This document shows, in pieces, positions 12,156-23,372 of a stretch of DNA of 64,000 nt (positions are counted from its first letter, which is position 1; the number at the start of each line of letters is the position of its first letter). The DNA comes from Oryzias latipes. Taxonomy: Eukaryota; Chordata; Actinopteri; Beloniformes; Adrianichthyidae. The stretch lies in contig NC_019879.2 in NCBI RefSeq assembly GCF_002234675.1, positions 23,555,855 through 23,619,854 of the forward strand. The letters run 5' to 3'. A model generated the notes under the pieces. The model searched no databases. It saw nothing but the letters and a program-made list of their open reading frames with translations, and had not been told where the DNA came from. The translations under genes and the position numbers were made by a program.

Positions 12156-12407
12156 TGTAGCGACCTGGGGGTTAGCCCCGCCTTGAGCCCCTAAGGCTCA
12201 TGAGAAGTGGGGAGTTTTAGGATGAAACCTTGAGTCAGAGGGTTGTGAACTGAAGTGACCTCCATGCTGTTGGGGCTGTTTGTGTGTGCTGGAATACACG
12301 GACTTGTTGCTCAAAAGCAGATATTGCCTCTCTCACTGTTTCTTCCAACCTGAGACTATCCAGGGTTTGCTACCCCGCTGAAGTGACGGTACGGCTGGAT
12401 TGTTACA
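12156..12407 (+). repeat. Left LTR (252 bp)
   Basis: Starts TG and ends CA. It matches the right LTR apart from about ten substitutions and one internal block present only on the right. Confidence 0.88.
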
Positions 12408-13271
12408 TTGGTGTCAGAAGTGGGATGCATAGCCGCTGCTACACCAAGGAGAGCCACAACATGGAGAGCTACACCATTGATAGTGACACCATGGAGCGAG
12501 AGTCGGAGCAGCAGATCCTGGAGGCAGTTCGGGAGAATGGAGGAGAAAGGGCGACATCAACTCCCTGATGGAGCACCCACCGTCATCTGCAGCCTGGCCT
12601 TTCCCGACGCCAGCTCTAGACCATCCGGACCAGTCTGTGATGACTGTGCGCAGCCCAGCGGAACTTTTACGACGTAATGGCTCAACACCGCTGGTATCAC
12701 AGCTGGCTCAGGTCAACCTGGCGACCGGCCATGAGGGCTGGACTCCCAAGGAGACATGTCACACACCCAGGCCTGGCGTTAGAGGGCGCTACACTCCTGG
12801 AACTGCTGGACCTCCAACCTGCGGAGCTGCGAGACCTGTTAGCGCGGACAGCAGAGCTTCGCTTTGGGGAGCAGGGTTCGACGTAACGGATCTGACAGCA
12901 GCTGGAGTCTTGTCACCGTAGAGACGACAACGAGCGCCTGGGATGCCTGGGGCCCTAGGCTTCTGATGTGCAGCTCTTCGCTCGGAGAGAGTCTGCTCCC
13001 CCATGGTGACGTGCACCCTGATGGTGGTGCTTCCACGGAGGCGGGGACTGATTCTCCTGGTTGGGCACATACTGCCATGGGACTGTGTCAGTGACGGATG
13101 TGCTAACCCAGCTAGTTGGGAGGAAGACTGTACACGGTGGTGGTTGGAACCTAGGATTGTGGGATGGAGTTTTCAGCCAGTGTGTCCATGTGTTTTGCTG
13201 TTGTGTTGTGGTGTTCAGTTCTGCAGCTATGTGAGGGTTGTGGGGACACTAACCCTCTTAGGTGGGGGCAG

Positions 13272-13584
13272 TGTAGCGACCTGGGAGTTAGCCCCGCCTT
13301 GAGCCCCTAAGGCTCATGGGAAGTGGGGAGTTTTAGGATGAAACTTTGAGTCAGAGGGTTGTGAACTGAAGTGACGTCCATGCTGTTGGGGCTGTTTGTG
13401 TGTGCTGGAATATACAGACTTGTTGCTAAAAAGCAGATATTGCCTCTCTCACTGTTTCTTCCAACCTGAGACTGTCCAGGGTCATGCGGTGTATGGGGCA
13501 CGGACAGCTCTCCAATAATGCCTCTTCATGAGCAGAGCGGCGTGTGCTACCCCGCTGAAGTGATGGTACGGCTGGATCGTTACA
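13272..13584 (+). repeat. Right LTR (313 bp)
   Basis: Matches the left LTR, with an additional block of about 60 bp beginning near 13484. It follows the purine tract directly. Confidence 0.88.
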
Positions 13585-13778
13585 ATATACTAAGCACACA
13601 GACAGTGCTCACGACCAATTTAGCTTGACAAAGTGACCATTCTTATAGATGTGGGGTCACAACTTTGTGAAGCATAGTAGTCATATCGAATGTCCACAGC
13701 CCAGAGTCCACCAAATAAATCCAACTCAAACCAGGTTAAATGTACTGGTGACCAAATGTAAGCCTATTGAAATTTCTA

Positions 13779-13903
13779 CTATATAATATAATATAATATA
13801 ATATAATATAATATAATATAATATAATATAATATAATATAATATAATATAATATAATATAATATAATATAATATAATATAATATAATATAATATAATATA
13901 ATA
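13779..13903. repeat. (ATAAT)n microsatellite, about 125 bp
   Basis: About 25 almost perfect copies of a 5-bp unit. Related ataatataat scraps continue at 14229-14242 and 14512-14570, between and after two SINE-like units. The long Ile/Tyr frames in it are artefacts of the repeat. Confidence 0.97.
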
Positions 13904-14222
13904 CAGCAGGTCATCCAATGATCGAAGGGTCAGCGGTTCAATCTCTGCTTCCCCCAGTCAACTGTTGTTGTGTTCTTGGGCAGGACTCTTCTCCCTCCTT
14001 GCCTCCAGTGTGGCTCCACTGGTGTGTGAAAGCATATGAATGCCCCAGTGATGGTCAGAGGGGTCATGGGCGCGAATTGGCAGCCATGCCTCTGTCAGTC
14101 TGCCCCAGGGCAGCTGTGGATACATCGGTAGCTTACCATCACTAAGTATGAATGAGGAGTGAGTGAATGATGGGGACATTGTAAGCGCTTTGAGCGTCTG
14201 GAAAAGCACAGATAAATACTTT
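13904..14222 (+). mobile_element. SINE-like element
   Basis: The head holds gcggttcaatctctg, close to a tRNA B box. The body has the common teleost strings gtgtggctccactggtg, cagtctgccccagggcag and tgtaagcgctttgagcgtct. No clear target duplication, because both ends meet ATAAT-type sequence. Class assigned from remembered teleost repeats. Confidence 0.65.
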
Positions 14223-14239
14223 TTTTGTAATATAATATA

Positions 14240-14505
14240 ATAGTAAATGGCGTATACTTGTGTAATGCTCTTCTACCTTCCTCCAAGGCACCTAACGCTT
14301 TACAGTTACAATCCCATTCACCCATTTACACACACATTCACACACTGATGGTGGCTCTGCTGCAGAACACTGCCAACCTTCCATCAGAGGCAAGGTTGGG
14401 TTCAGTGTTTTGCCCAAGGACACTTCGACACATGGGCGGGCAAAGCGAGAATCAAACCTGCAATCCTCCAATCAGAGGTTGACCCCCCTACCATATTAGC
14501 CATAC
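14240..14505 (-). mobile_element. SINE-like element, inverted
   Basis: Read on the minus strand it has a tRNA-like B box, gcaggtttgattctcgct, then cttgggcaaaacactgaacc, accatcagtgtgtgaatgtg and a tail with gtaaagcgttaggtgcctt. It faces the element at 13904-14222, with a short AT tract between them. Confidence 0.65.
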
Positions 14506-14722
14506 CATAAAATAATATAATATAACATAGCATAGTATAGTAATATATAATATCCTACAATACAATACGATAACACTGTTTCAGTTCATCAAACACATTT
14601 GTACTGTCAACTCTTGTTCTCTTAAAACACCCCAGCAGCTCTGACAACAGCATCACATCAGAGAAAAAAAAAAGTCTAAAAAAGATCAAATAAAGTGAAC
14701 CAAAGTTTCTGTGCCTCAATAA

Positions 14723-14927
14723 CCTTTGTGCTATCCAAGGCACTGTGACCAACCAATCTGGACCCCACAAGACTTTTTTTTTGTTTTTTTTATAGATGAT
14801 TTGTGATTTTCACTGGTGTCCATGGATTACATGAAATCCTCTCCACCTTTATCCACCTTTGTCATGGTAGGGAGAACACGTCAATGTAAGGGTGGGGTCA
14901 TTTTGACCCCACAAGATAGCACAAGGG
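14723..14927 (-). mobile_element. Short inverted-repeat element (MITE P), copy 1
   Basis: 205 bp with ends cctttgtgctatcc and gatagcacaaggg as inverted repeats, flanked by the direct 4-bp duplication ataa at 14719-14722 and 14928-14931. The interior shares the gtcatggtagggagaacacg and ggtgtccatgga strings with copies at 36371 and 47667, in opposite orientation to those. No coding capacity; presumably moved by a piggyBac-like transposase elsewhere. Confidence 0.88.
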
Positions 14928-14931
14928 ATAA

Positions 14932-16075
14932 AGGCTAGCACTGAAACATCGACTGTATATTCCACAAACACACGAGCAGGAGAACTTTGTTATACCACAG
15001 ACGTCAATTCATAATTTTTGTGGCATGTTTGTCAAAAAATACCACAACATCTACAAAATAATGCCGGTGCTCAGAGTGAGAAAACTAGTCTTTCTTTAAA
15101 TATAGAAAGATTAAAATGGCATCTCCAATTAAATCTTCTTTATAAGATTTTTGTTTCTTCACGGTTTTTATATGGATGTACGCTTCCACATAAAAAACTC
15201 TAGTTTTGCCACTGTTTTTTTTTTTTTGTTATACTTTATGTCCCTGTGACCATTCATGTGTCCATGAATGAACTGAATAATGTCTTGGATTTCAGGGCTA
15301 CCTGACCTACCCCAGAACAAGTTAGAAGTCTGCAAACAAGTTCTTCTGAGTCTGTGACTCTTCTTTTGATTAAAGTGAATTTCCATCATGGAAATGACAC
15401 GCTCTTAAAAGTCTGCACTGCCAGCATGCAAGGGTCCGCAGGCACCTCAGGGACTCCAAGTCTAATTTTCTTCAAACCTAAAAGGCAGATAATGGTACAG
15501 ATCTGACAGCCGGCCAATTCCCAGCTTCCCTCATCAAGAATACATGCAATTTCAAGCATCATACTGTTTGCAACAAAATGTAAAAAGTCTTTGCATAAAT
15601 AAAGTTGAGCTCACGCGTGGGAGGATCCTAAAGGAATCTTTGATAATCTTGGTTAGTTTGAGTCTATATCAACCTTTATGATCTAAACTTGGTTTTTAGT
15701 TTTTAGATGTTTTCAGCTAAAACATCTAAAATACTACAAGTCTAAAATTGAATTGTACAGTTCAACTTTAAAATTATGTATCCAAATCCTAAATGATGTA
15801 TCCAAATCAAAACATGTACAAACTATGATTTTACCTCCACCATGCTTCAAAATCTGTGTGTTCTTGGTTTTTCTTTTTAAAAAAATGTTGATAGTATTGT
15901 TTTCTTTTTGGTCAACAAAACATTGATAGTATATGAAGACTTTCATTACTATGCAAATAAACATTTATACCATTTTGCTTCTGTATAATCTTGTTGCCAT
16001 GGGATAACAAGTGTTGTCTTTTTTCATTCAAATGAAAATGTGTGTGTTTATGTGTGTGTGTGTGTTTATGTGTTC
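14932..16075. other. AT-rich DNA with no supported gene
   Basis: No open frame or splice structure of note. A short GT-rich run lies at about 16037-16070. Confidence 0.5.
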
Positions 16076-16162
16076 GCTTAAAGTGAACCAGAGTTTGTCC
16101 GTCCCCCGATGATCGGAAACAAATTTTCAGTCTGGATGCACCTAGCAGACTCTGGGGCCAGG

Positions 16163-17122
16163 CAAGGTTATTATAGTTAACGAAAACGAACAAAAAAAAA
16201 ACAAAACTAGAACTGAAAAAACATTTTCGTTAACTGAAATAAAAATAAAAACGAGAGTTTTACAAAAAACGAAAACTAACTAAAACTGTTTGTTGTGTGT
16301 ATAAAACGAACTGAAACTAACTAATATTAACCCCAAAAAATCCTTTGTTTTCGTCTTTGTTAATACATAAGTCTTTTGGGTTGAAATAAAATCTATCTAC
16401 TTCACGCTGCTAGTTTTACTGTGTATTTGACCCCTATGGCATCACGTTGTCTGTGACGTCAAATGATGTCTGTCAGACACTGCCGGCTAGCGTTGTCATA
16501 GACATTTACATGAGCGTGATGGCTGCATTAAAAGTTGGGAGAAAGCGGGAGAGTCCTATTTGGGACTTTTTTGAATACAACAGCGTCGTAAACAAAAGTA
16601 AGTGCCTTGTAGTCGAAGCAGGAGACAAAATTTATGGAACGCTCCTCAAAGGGAAAAACCCTACGAATCTAAAAGTACATTTAAAAAGCGCACACAAAAA
16701 CGCAGATCATCAGTACCTCGACAAGCTAGCCTGTCGCCCGCCCTCCCCCGAAAAAGAAGCGAGAGCAGGGAACGTAATGCTGTTATCGGCTGTTGTATTT
16801 TAATTTAAGGATGGTTGTCCTTGTGTCCTCTGAATAATAAGTATTTCAAAATGTATCTTTGATTGAGTTTTTATTATAAAATACTTATTCTGGTAATTTT
16901 GAATCATGCACCTGACAAATATCCTAATTCACAAAAAAAAAGAAAAAAACTAAAACTAATAAAAACTAAACTAAAACGAAGCAATTTCAAAAAATAAAAA
17001 CTAATAAAAACTAGTAAAGCTGCCTCCAAAAAACTAATTAAAACTAAATAAATTTAAAAACAAAAATTCAAAATGAAATAAAAACTAAAACTAATAAAAT
17101 ATCAGAAACTATTATAACCTTG
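16163..17122 (+). mobile_element. hAT element, internally deleted (960 bp)
   Basis: Ends caaggttattatagtt and aactattataaccttg are inverted repeats. Candidate 8-bp duplications gggccagg (16155-16162) and ggccctgg (17123-17130) match at 6 of 8. Both subterminal zones are long A/C-rich tracts full of aactaaaac repeats. It carries only the N-terminal part of a hAT transposase. The right end of a second, inverted copy is at 63809-64000. Confidence 0.85.
16447..16803 (+). pseudogene. BED-finger fragment of hAT transposase
   Basis: 118 codons. From the methionine at about residue 25 it reads MAALKVGRKRESPIWDFFEY, then LLKGKNPTNLKVHLKSAH, the N-terminal BED zinc finger of hAT transposases: the aromatic WDFF core, a first cysteine in KSKC and a histidine pair in HLKSAH. 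The expected second cysteine position reads Tyr (KIYG), so zinc binding is probably lost. The catalytic region and dimerisation domain are absent. Not a host gene. Confidence 0.8.
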
Positions 17123-17260
17123 GGCCCTGGACCAGTAACCGCTTTCGGACCCATCTTTGGAGGTGGTCTCGGTTCATTTGCAGCTCAAATTGAGCTTTGG
17201 TTCGATCGAGATTCCTCAGTCTGAATACAATCCGTCCTCAGGCGGAACAGCAAGACTAGA

Positions 17261-19231
17261 ACGGCCACCATCGCCAGTCGTCATATGTCATTATCACTTA
17301 TCAGCGTACCGTCTTAGCCGTCTACTTGGCAACCGCATAGCAGCATGACTCCAGACATTCAAAACTGTTCAGCGAAATATAAAGTTGGAGTAAGTGAACT
17401 ATCCAGACAAGGATTGCAAAGCGTAGAACTTCCATAATTTCTGCCTCTAGTTGCTTTGTCCCACCCTCGTAATTCGTGGCCAATGATTGAAGAGAATCTC
17501 TTTAAGAGATTTTTAGTCACATGGTTGTGTTGACAAGCTTTAGTTCAAAACAGGAAAGTCCTCTTGATGGCAGTTGGAATACAGACCAAATGCAAGGTTC
17601 AGGACTCGATCCAGAATAAATTTAGTGGACTCTGTCCACATCAAATTATTTTGCCTTTGTCTTGATACACCGTAAGACCAAATTTATTAATGAAAACTTT
17701 ACTTGGACGCTCAAAGGTCATTACATTAACACAAAAAACAATATTGGCCAACACTGAGCGCTGAATTTGTTAAATTGAAATTAAACAGGACTTTTTATTT
17801 AATGTCAATTTTTTTATTTTATTTTTTAATCTTTAGTTTTTGCTCCAATGACCTTCTCCTCCTTCTCCTTTTTGATATTATATTTAAGCAGCATAAGGAA
17901 ACCCACACATTTCAGTTTTAATGCCAGAGAAAACCTTGAAAATACAATTTTGTTTGCTGGCACACAAAAATTTCATTATTTCCAGCAATTACATTTGGTA
18001 GAAAATCTCATTTGTTGTGATGAAAGCTTAGTTTTGTTGCAAAAAAAAAACAACAAAAAAACAAAACAAAAGAAAGCCCATGCACAGTTGCATTTATAGA
18101 TACTCCTACAGTCCACCCACTACTTCATCAATAAGCTCTGTAAGCTTCCTTTATGTAATCCCACACATTCCTTTTTTGATTTTCTCCGCTCTGTTAAAAT
18201 GAAATGTGTCCATGAAGCAAATCAAATCTCTAAAGTGATGTGCCATTACAGGGTGAAGTCCATTTTAGAGGGAGTACAATGCCCTACATGTTCTGGTTTG
18301 TTGTGAAAAGAGTGGAAAGCTGTGCCAGCGAGGTGCGACGCTTTGGTAGATTCTTGCTGTCTGGCCTGATGCTATGATGAATATTTCTGATTAGGCAAAC
18401 CACTTTTTGAAACAAAATGTTGACTTATCTGTATAAAAACAATATATCTCAAACGTGCTGTATAAACCGTGAAGCAGGTAGACCAGCTCTAACATCTAGG
18501 ACAAATGGCTTGCCTGCACTGGTGTGTGTGTGTGTGTGTGTGTGTGTAAGTCATGAGATCTTGCATACCTTACATACAGTCATTACTTCCTTAGAGCAAA
18601 TATGAAACGTAGTGGAACAGAGAGCAGTGGCTGTGAGGCAATATCAGTTTATTTTTGACAAATGGAACATCTTTAACAGGAGTCGGTGAAGTGTTTTATC
18701 CCGAGTTAGCCTCAACTGTCTCATTCGACATTGCCAGCAGGAGTACAAGTGTCAGGAGGGATTTTTAGACAAGGAGGGTCAAACTGTCAAATCTCCTCAC
18801 TGAAGATGGTGACAGATAATTGCTCCAAGCTTTCGCCTGTAAACCTTCAGGATAGTTGCGAAAAATTATGCTAATTCAAATTGAGTAATTAGGAGACATC
18901 ATAATCTAATGATAGCTTAGAGTAATTTGTCATCCAGTGATGACAAGTGATATGATTCATTGGCCACTGTAGAAATTTTTCTTTTTCCTGCAAGTAATGT
19001 TGGACCATTTTTAGCAAATTATGAAACCTTCAGTAACATACATTAGGGATCATTTAAAGAACTAAAAGCACATTTTAATACTCACAATGAAATATGCATT
19101 GAATGTTTGCTTGTTTATTGATCAAGACAAATGAAATCCCCTCCAGCAGCCCTTTTTATCCAAAGTGCAGGTGAAAGATTTAAGATGAAATGAGGAGGAG
19201 GGGACATGGAAATAATTGTCTTACATGTAAA
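17261..19231. other. Intergenic DNA, no supported gene
   Basis: AT-rich with poly-A runs near 18040-18075 and the GT microsatellite at 18521-18548. No exon-like open frame. Confidence 0.5.
18521..18548. repeat. (GT)n microsatellite
   Basis: About 14 perfect GT units. Confidence 0.95.
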
Positions 19232-19503
19232 GATTCTGTGTTTTAGTTTGGTTTTCAGTTGTGCCCTCGGTTTTGATCATGTGTTGAGTTGTTCCTCTAT
19301 CAGTCACTCCAGGTTCACGTTGATCATTCACAGCTCATTTCTGTCAATTACCCTCAGTCTATCTAAGCGTCTGGTTTTCAGCTCTGCTGTCTCACATTTT
19401 GTTTCTCCGTGGTTTTTGAAATGTTTCAGTTGGTTTATAAAATGTTTTAGTTTTTCCACTAAACCTCCTGTATTTTGGTTCCTACACCTCCAGCTCATGA
19501 CAA
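19232..19503 (+). mobile_element. Possible solo-LTR fragment
   Basis: The right part, ctaaacctcctgtattttgg then cacctccagctcatgaca, resembles the 3' end of LTRs common in teleosts. The upstream 230 bp are T-rich and repetitive. No second LTR or clear target duplication was seen. Weak, motif-only call; treated as a fossil. Confidence 0.35.
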
Positions 19504-20103
19504 AACAATTTTTAAGACATGTAAAAACATAAAGAGACTAAATGATATGATCCGCCAAAAAAAAAATGGTTGGGAAAACCAATGCTGCTATGATAGTGAG
19601 AACCTGAACCAAGGTGTGAATGACTGACAGGAAACTGAAGAACAGAGAAAGGTGAAACTGATTTGAAGGGGAAATTTAAATTTAAATACTGATAAACTCT
19701 GCAAATAAAGCACAATTAAAGACCCAAAGCAAATCCAGACATAAAGAAAACCCAAATTGCTATAAAAATGTACACAAAATTTGTGAACTGACATTCTTTT
19801 TCAAAACAAAGCAAAAAATTATCATGAAAAAAATAAATTCAAATCACCAGTAGCCAAACAGCTCATAAAAACCACCTTTTCTTGTCTCAAAAAGGTTTAT
19901 CTTTCACCTGGCAGACATGAAACTGCCAGAATAGCCCAACTTTGTCAAATATTTATACACTGTTGTTTAACGAGTGTAAATGAGAACAAATTGGCAGAAA
20001 AGATGAGACACCACACTCCAGTGTGAATCATGTGTTTGTCTAAAAGAGGAAACATGCTCTCCATTTTCTCACTAAACATAAAGCTGGGTGAAATGTCTCA
20101 TAT
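19504..20103. other. AT-rich DNA, no supported feature
   Basis: A-rich on the plus strand; nothing recognised up to the LINE insertion. Confidence 0.5.
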
Positions 20104-20119
20104 ACTGTATCATGTAAGT
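20104..20119. repeat. Target-site duplication, left copy
   Basis: actgtatcatgtaagt is repeated exactly at 21170-21185, bracketing the RTE-type LINE. Confidence 0.97.
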
Positions 20120-21169
20120 TAGCCTTTAGAGAAGGCGTATGACAGGGTGCCGAGGGAGGAGCTGTGGTACTGTATGAGGTCGTCTGGAGTGGCAGAAAAG
20201 TATGTCAGAGTAGTTCAGGACATGTATGAGAGAAGTATGACGGTGGTGAGATGTGCTGTAGGTCAGACAGAGGAGTTCAAGGTGGAGGTGGGACTACACC
20301 AAGGATCAGCTTTGAGTCCTTTTTTGTTTGCTATGCTGATGGACAGGCTGACAGACGAGGTAAGACAGGAATCTCCCTGGACAATGATGTTTGCGGATGA
20401 CATTGTAATTTGCAGTGAGAGTAGAGAGCAGGTGGAGGAACAGCTAGAGAGGTGGAGGTTTGCTCTGGAAAGAAGAGGTATGAAGGTCAGTCGTAGTAAG
20501 ACAGAATACATGTGTCTGAACGAGAGGGATCAAGGTAGAAGCGTTAGGTTACAGGGGGCTGAGGTGAAGAAGGTGCAGGAGTTTAAGTACTTGGGGTCAA
20601 CAGTTCAGTGTGATGGGGATTGTGGAAAAGAGGTGAAGAGGCGAGTGCAGGCAGGTTGGAGCGGTTGGAGGAAAGTGTCAGGAGTGTTGTGTGACAGAAG
20701 AGTGCCAGCAAGACTCAAAGGAAAGGTGTACAAGACAGTGGTGAGACCAGCTCTGCTCTATGGGTTAGAGACGGTAGCAGTGAGACAGAGACAAGAGGCT
20801 GAGATGGAGGTAGCGGAGATGAAGATGTTGAGGTTCTCCTTAGGAGTGACCAGGTTAGACAGGATAAGGAACGAGTACATCAGAGGGACGGCTCATGTTG
20901 CCTGTGTCAGCGACAAAGTCAGAGAAGCCAGACTGAGATGGTTTGGACATGTTCAGAGGAGGGATAGTGGATATATTGGTAGAAGGATGTTGGAGATGGA
21001 GCTGCCTGGCAGGAGGGCAAGAGGACGGCCAAAGAGGAGATACATGGATGTCTTAACAGAGGACATGAAGTTGGCTAATGTTAGGGTAGAAGATGTCCAT
21101 GATAGAGTGAGGTGGAAAAGGATGATTCGCTGTGGCGACCCCTGATGGGAAAAGCCGAAAGAGAGAAAG
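20120..21169 (+). mobile_element. 5'-truncated RTE-clade LINE
   Basis: A 1,050-bp insertion bounded by a perfect 16-bp target duplication. It starts within the reverse transcriptase domain and ends only 24 bp after the stop codon, with no poly-A. A very short 3'UTR is typical of RTE elements (Expander-like in teleosts, from memory). The truncation fits incomplete target-primed reverse transcription. The perfect duplication and open frame mark a recent insertion. Its last 38 bp or so are shared with the SINEs at 53184 and 59822. Confidence 0.93.
20126..21145 (+). pseudogene. RTE LINE reverse transcriptase, C-terminal part
   Basis: The open frame enters at LEKAYDRVP (20126), the catalytic motif A region of non-LTR reverse transcriptases; the first internal methionine is at 20147. 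Then come GLHQGSALSPFLFAM, the catalytic box FADD (about residues 82-85 from that methionine), KTEYMCL, YKTVVRPALLYGLET and the RTE-type C-terminus MLRFSLGVTRLDRIRNEYIR, RLRWFGHVQRR and RGRPKRRYMDV, ending RCGDP. The endonuclease and first half of the RT are missing because of 5' truncation, so it is dead on arrival although this part has no stops. Confidence 0.93.
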
Positions 21170-21185
21170 ACTGTATCATGTAAGT
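21170..21185. repeat. Target-site duplication, right copy
   Basis: Exact repeat of 20104-20119. Confidence 0.97.
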
Positions 21186-21545
21186 GCTAACAAACAGCTA
21201 TTACACTTCCCTTAACAACGCATTTTGCCAGGACTACCAAAGTCAGAGTGAGACTTCATTTTATTGTTAGTGGCTTTCTGTGTGTCGTTGCGTCATTGAG
21301 CCTTTATAAAACCCTTTTGAAAGCATGATCTCTATTTGTTAAGCCTCCAGATTTTTATCCTGCAGTCATCCACCAGATTATCCCCACAAATTAAACTTGA
21401 TAGAAACATGTGCAGAAGTACTGAGCAAAACTGTTTGTCTGAAGTCTGCAAAAAAAAATTTGGTCTTAAATGTCAAATCCTTCAAATTTGGCTAACTTAA
21501 GTTAAAAAAATACAAAGGTAAAAATATTACTGTGTTTTGGGTTAA

Positions 21546-22149
21546 AGTCCACTCCAATTAGCTTTTGATCTATTTTCAAAGCATTCCAAGTGTTTTTTTT
21601 AAATTATGATTATGCCATTTTTAGTCAAAATTGAAAACCTGTGTGGTTTTCTAGGACGGAGCGACAGTAGTTATTTGGAAATTTGCCTCTGAGTTGTGGG
21701 TGGGACTGTTGGTGCAGATTAAGCTCACTCCTACTTCCCAACATCCCTTTGTTTACGCGCTCTCCCGTTTACAGCGCCTCACAACCCTATCCGAACATTA
21801 GCTGTGCAACAAAAATGGCGAGCAATATTGGAGCTATCAAGCAGTTTTAAACCAAATACAAGCTTGGATGAGGAAAACAAAGACGTACATAGATCTATCT
21901 GTGGATACAAGTGGATGCATCAGAATAGAGTGGAGCAGGGAGCTTGTGGCCTGCCGTTGCAGTTTCTACGTCACAACTACAAGCCGTTTTTAATGTACTT
22001 TTTTTTATCTGTTCCTGATTTACAACAATTTATATAAATAATTAATCAGAAATGTAATTTTAAGCTTAATTTTGTTGTTATATGTCCTCCATCCTGAAAA
22101 AAATGCCACAAGAATATGTTAAAAACACTATTTTCGTTGGCGTGAAACA
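21546..22149 (+). mobile_element. TTAA-flanked repeat family Y, copy 1
   Basis: Left end agtccactccaattagc after ttaa (21542-21545); the right end ttttcgttggcgtgaaac is a decayed version of the inverse terminus. Inside are ggttttctaggacggagcg, atggcgagcaatattggagc and gtggatgcatcagaatagag, which recur in up to six other copies. No protein is encoded. Terminal repeats plus TTAA suggest a piggyBac-type non-autonomous element. Confidence 0.82.
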
Positions 22150-23237
22150 AAAAGTGTGTCATCCTTCTTCAATGTTTTACACTTTGTACGAAATTTCATT
22201 TCATCTACCAACAGCAGCAATCAGTGGTTTTTACTGTACCTCATTTCATATAGGAAGCCCAACTAAAGCTCTTTATTGGCGAAAAAAACCCTGCTAAAAT
22301 CTCAAATGAAATTGAAGTTTTGAATTGGGGTCGGGCCACATCAGGAAGCTGACACAGATGGTACAGTTTGATTATTCACACCATATAATCATGATGGATA
22401 CGCACAGGTGTTTCACTATTTGTCCTGTGAGGAGGTCTTTTCTAACACCATGATAGCCTGTATATCTGTCCTCCAGCTTCCAAAAGCCATAAAAAGACAA
22501 TCCACCTCTGTTGTGCACAGCAGACAGCTGCCACAGGACAGGTTTGTCCAGAACAGCATCATTAGAGGTTTTTAACAAAGTGACAAAGTCTATTTGATGT
22601 TTTTTGCAATTGGGTGTTTGCTAGAAACACCACAGACTAACACCTTCACTTAGAAACCTATAATTATCTTAGTAAATGCAGTTTCCACATCTGAAAGCAC
22701 TACCAGTTTGTCTAAGAGTCTGACCTGCTGGAAATGAGTTGGGCAGATAAAAAAAGACTGGGCAGGTTCGGGAGCCAAACGGAACTCGGACCCCTTGAGG
22801 ACAGGAAATGAGAGACAGGTGACAGAAAAGGTGAGAGGAAATAGGACAAAGAGTGACGGTGATGAAGTAGTTTGGTTAAAGATGTAACGTGTGATTCATC
22901 AGCTCTGTGAATAACCACAGAGGTGCTTTTCACGTTCTCCACCTAATGAAACTCATTTAAATGTGTTGAATTAGACGACATAAGTAGTCAATCATCCTTT
23001 TTTAAACAATTACAATAGATTAAAATAGTATTTGTGGAATTAAAGGAATCTGATCTTGGAGTAGAATGACATTATATTCATAATTTGATGCCATGAACCG
23101 TATATAGAATCATTTGTAGTCTGCAGTCTGCATTTTTATTCCAATGATGAACGTTTTCATATATTCATCAATTTTCTAATTATGACATTATATGAATGAA
23201 TGTAGTGTGTGTGTGTGTTTGTGTGTGTGTGTCATTG
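22150..23237. other. Intergenic DNA, no supported gene
   Basis: A GT-rich short repeat lies at about 23200-23233. No exon-like frame or recognised element. Confidence 0.45.
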
Positions 23238-23372
23238 TGTTGCCCTTCAACAGACAGGTGACTTGTTCATGGTGTAGCCTACTCCACTTCAGCCCAACGG
23301 GAGCTGGGTTGGCTCCTGCAGCCTGTGACCCTGAAAAGGATTCAGCAGGTTGGGAAGATGGATGGATAGATG
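23238..23372 (+). mobile_element. LINE 3'-tail-like repeat
   Basis: Diverged copy of the 10638-10810 family: gttgcccttcaacagacagg, then ggagctgggttggctcctgc, gtgaccctgaaaaggat and a gatggatggata tail. Confidence 0.6.

Larger units (their letters stand above)
12156..13584 (+). mobile_element. Miniature LTR retrotransposon with both LTRs
   Basis: Two direct repeats beginning tgtagcgacctggg and ending gttaca bound an internal region of about 0.86 kb. One base after the left LTR is a primer-binding site, tggtgtcagaagtgggat (12409-12426), complementary to the 3' end of tRNA-Leu(CAA) as I recall it. A purine tract aggtgggggcag precedes the right LTR. The 4-bp repeats atat at 12152-12155 and 13585-13588 fit a target duplication. 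The internal region is far too short for gag-pol, so this is a broken or non-autonomous fossil. The LTRs differ by about ten substitutions over 250 bp plus one length difference of about 60 bp, so it is moderately old. Confidence 0.88.
16076..17260. repeat. Dispersed repeat split by a hAT insertion
   Basis: The left piece, gtgaaccagagtttgtccgt to gactctggggcc, and the right piece, ccctggaccagtaaccgctt to gctttggttcgatcgag, together look like one teleost repeat whose gggccctgg centre was the insertion site. Only the parts at 16076-16162 and 17123-17260 belong to it. The family is remembered, not named. Confidence 0.5.

Noticed and set aside
12284-13302. Several overlapping 70-117-codon frames
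   Set aside because: They lie in the LTR and internal region of the miniature LTR element; none shows a domain I can recognise and several frames overlap.
13726-13918. Ile/Tyr-rich small proteins
   Set aside because: Simple ATAAT microsatellite translated; no start context or conservation.
13904-14505. tRNA genes from the B-box-like motifs
   Set aside because: The sequences do not fold into a full cloverleaf by eye and are attached to SINE bodies; they are degenerate tRNA-derived heads.
19206-19532. 108-codon hydrophobic protein
   Set aside because: T-rich sequence gives a Phe/Leu/Ser-rich artefact, partly overlapping a possible LTR fragment.
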